From Desulfocapsaceae bacterium (lineage in GTDB: Bacteria > Desulfobacterota > Desulfobulbia > Desulfobulbales > Desulfocapsaceae), in assembly GCA_030653035.1 (NCBI GenBank), contig JAUSAB010000014.1:1-34210 (forward strand): a stretch of 34,210 nt of DNA. Reading direction: 5' to 3'. This document shows positions 32,765-34,210 of this stretch, piece by piece. Position 1 is the first letter of the stretch. Every line of letters begins with the position of its first letter. The notes under the pieces were generated by a model. It made no database searches. It was not told the DNA's origin and saw nothing but the letters and a program-made list of their open reading frames with translations. Made by a program: the position numbers and the translations under genes.

Positions 32765-34198
32765 TTATTGTAACGAGGAAGGAGGCTTTACCCCCAGCTT
32801 GGTATAGAGTTCCATTTGATGCTTGGTGGTCTCGCCAACCTGAAGTCGTCGCCCAGGCACTTCAAAGCATTCAATAACATCCAATTCGTCGAGAACTTCT
32901 TGCAGGGTATAGGTTTTAAACAGCTTGCTCTCCTGCATTTTCTTCGTGATATAGGACAGATAGATCAGAGCGATAAATTGCACGAAGAGCTTGCCATCAA
33001 GGCTTTGTTCCGAGGAAACAGCCAATCGTCGAAGATTGAGCCGTTCCTTCAGGTTGTCGAAGGCCTTTTCGACCACATCTTTATTCCGATAGATCTCCAG
33101 AGCCTGCACAGCGTCCCGGATGTCGTTGCTCAGCAAGGGAAAATAGCCGAAATTGCGCTTGGCTTCAGCTATGGCTTCATCTTTAGCGGTAACCTTGATG
33201 CCGCGAACCGGCGTTTGCGTCACTTCAAAATATTTTGCATATTGCTGCTCATAGTCATGATTGCGCTGTCCGCTCTCCAGCTCTTGTTGCCTTTCGGATA
33301 ATCGACTGTTGAATGCTTTTTCGTCTTCCAGAGCCCGATCCGGAGAGAAATACAGATGAAGATACATCCGCCGATTTCCCTTGAAGGTGTCTCCTTTATT
33401 CGGTCGTTCTTGACTATACTCCCAGGTGATTGGCCGGGTCATACTGTAAACCTGGTACTCCTGGCTGTAATTATTCCAGTTTCGCATTGTCTCACGGACC
33501 GTATCCAGCTGGGTCTTAACCAGTTGCAGGGAGAGCTTCCCGGCGATCAAGAACTTCAGGTGGTGCTGGCACAGCCCGTTGATATTGGCAGCACTGTAAA
33601 AACCACGGTCCAAAACGACCTTTATCTTTTTGTAGCCGATGGTGTTCATGTCTGCCAACAGCTTCCTGATTGTTTTTACGTCAGAAATATTTCCGGTCAG
33701 CTTGCGGTAATAAAAGGGCAAACGAGAATCCTGGCCGAAGAGCAAAGTCAGGTTGATCTGGGCCAGATGTTCATGATCTTTGTTTGTGCCGTAGCGAACT
33801 TGTCTGAGAGTTTGTGAATAGCTCGAGACCGAGGTGCTGTCATAGGCCAGATACTCTTGCTCAACTCGTCGATTACCCTGGAGACGAAAGAACTTCTGTC
33901 TGGCATCTTCGCTAATCGAGGCAAACAGCTCACTGCTCCTTTGGGAGGTGATCGCCTCTCTATATGGGTGATAATGAGTACTTGCCCATCGAGGAAAGCG
34001 GCTCAAAGGGTTTCTGTCCTCCATGATCAGATAATAGGCAATGGAGAGTATCTGCCGGTACTGATCAGGGAAGCAAACCTGCAAATCCTTGGCAACACCT
34101 GTAACTTCACCAATTTGGTCGAAGAGATTGGTCGCTCCGTAAAAATTTCTGGTGGCAACCGTTACCGGCGCTGGCCCAGGCTTGCCCCTCTCTTTCAT
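32765..34198 (-). mobile_element. DDE transposase (IS4/IS1634-type), 5' end may lie outside window
   Basis: 477 codons from an ATG at 34198. The frame remains open to the window edge at 34210, so the true start may lie outside. DDE triad candidates: Asp in 'YDSTSVSSYS', Asp in 'VLDRGFYSAANI', and Glu in 'VVEKAFDNLKERLNLRRL', followed by 'LFVQFIALIYLSYI', an arrangement typical of IS1634/IS4-group enzymes. No frameshift is visible, so it may be active. The left end of the element should lie between its stop and the kinase start (32659-32764). I could not recognise the terminal inverted repeat because the partner end is not in the window. Confidence 0.85.
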
Positions 34199-34210
34199 TA
34201 ACGACAGAGA

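Overview
The window looks like chromosomal DNA of an anaerobic, respiring Gram-negative bacterium. The best guess is a Desulfobacterota (delta-proteobacterial, Desulfobulbales-like) genome. This is an inference from an outer-membrane lipid (MCE/Mla) transport operon, the block rplU-rpmA-obg-proB-proA-nadD, a large multiheme cytochrome c operon, a CreB/alpha-2-macroglobulin relic and PAS-rich NtrB-type kinase architecture. No rRNA, tRNA or CRISPR array was seen.

Layout. 1-2532 (minus): operon for an MCE-type phospholipid transporter (STAS-permease, ATPase, MCE substrate-binding protein; the last runs off the left edge). 2948-8007 (plus): housekeeping run rplU, rpmA, terminator, obg, proB, proA, nadD. 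8160-11403 (plus): a CheB-like response regulator with an inserted zinc ribbon and no catalytic serine, a PilZ protein, an endonuclease Q-like PHP protein and a 55-residue zinc-ribbon protein, closed by a strong hairpin. 11472-14459 (minus): rng (RNase G) followed by a membrane-anchored M23 peptidase. 14622-15455: a gene graveyard in which pieces of an alpha-2-macroglobulin gene, creB and an IS66 transposase are joined end to end.

15456-24510 is the accessory core. An AT-rich leader carries a 26-bp-arm inverted repeat and a GEMM-I (cyclic dinucleotide) riboswitch candidate with a U8 tract. It is followed by a tight five-gene operon: an octaheme membrane cytochrome, a cytochrome b561-triheme fusion, an NHL beta-propeller, a 22-heme cytochrome and an 11-heme putative lipoprotein (44 c-heme motifs plus b hemes). 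The simplest reading is a quinol-oxidising inner-membrane module (b/c fusion plus anchored octaheme) that passes electrons to large periplasmic or surface cytochromes. Two near-identical 34-bp motifs in direct orientation (15458 and 24476) bracket this block, and integrase-like debris lies at its right edge.

24764-32658: an SPL-family radical SAM protein, a broken minus-strand gene, a GGDEF-EAL protein, ssb, a CbpA-like J-protein and a four-PAS histidine kinase. 32765-34198: a DDE (IS4/IS1634-type) transposase at the right edge. Cyclic-di-GMP signalling recurs: a PilZ receptor, a GGDEF-EAL enzyme with all key residues, and a riboswitch upstream of the cytochromes. That suggests dinucleotide control of extracellular or periplasmic electron transfer.
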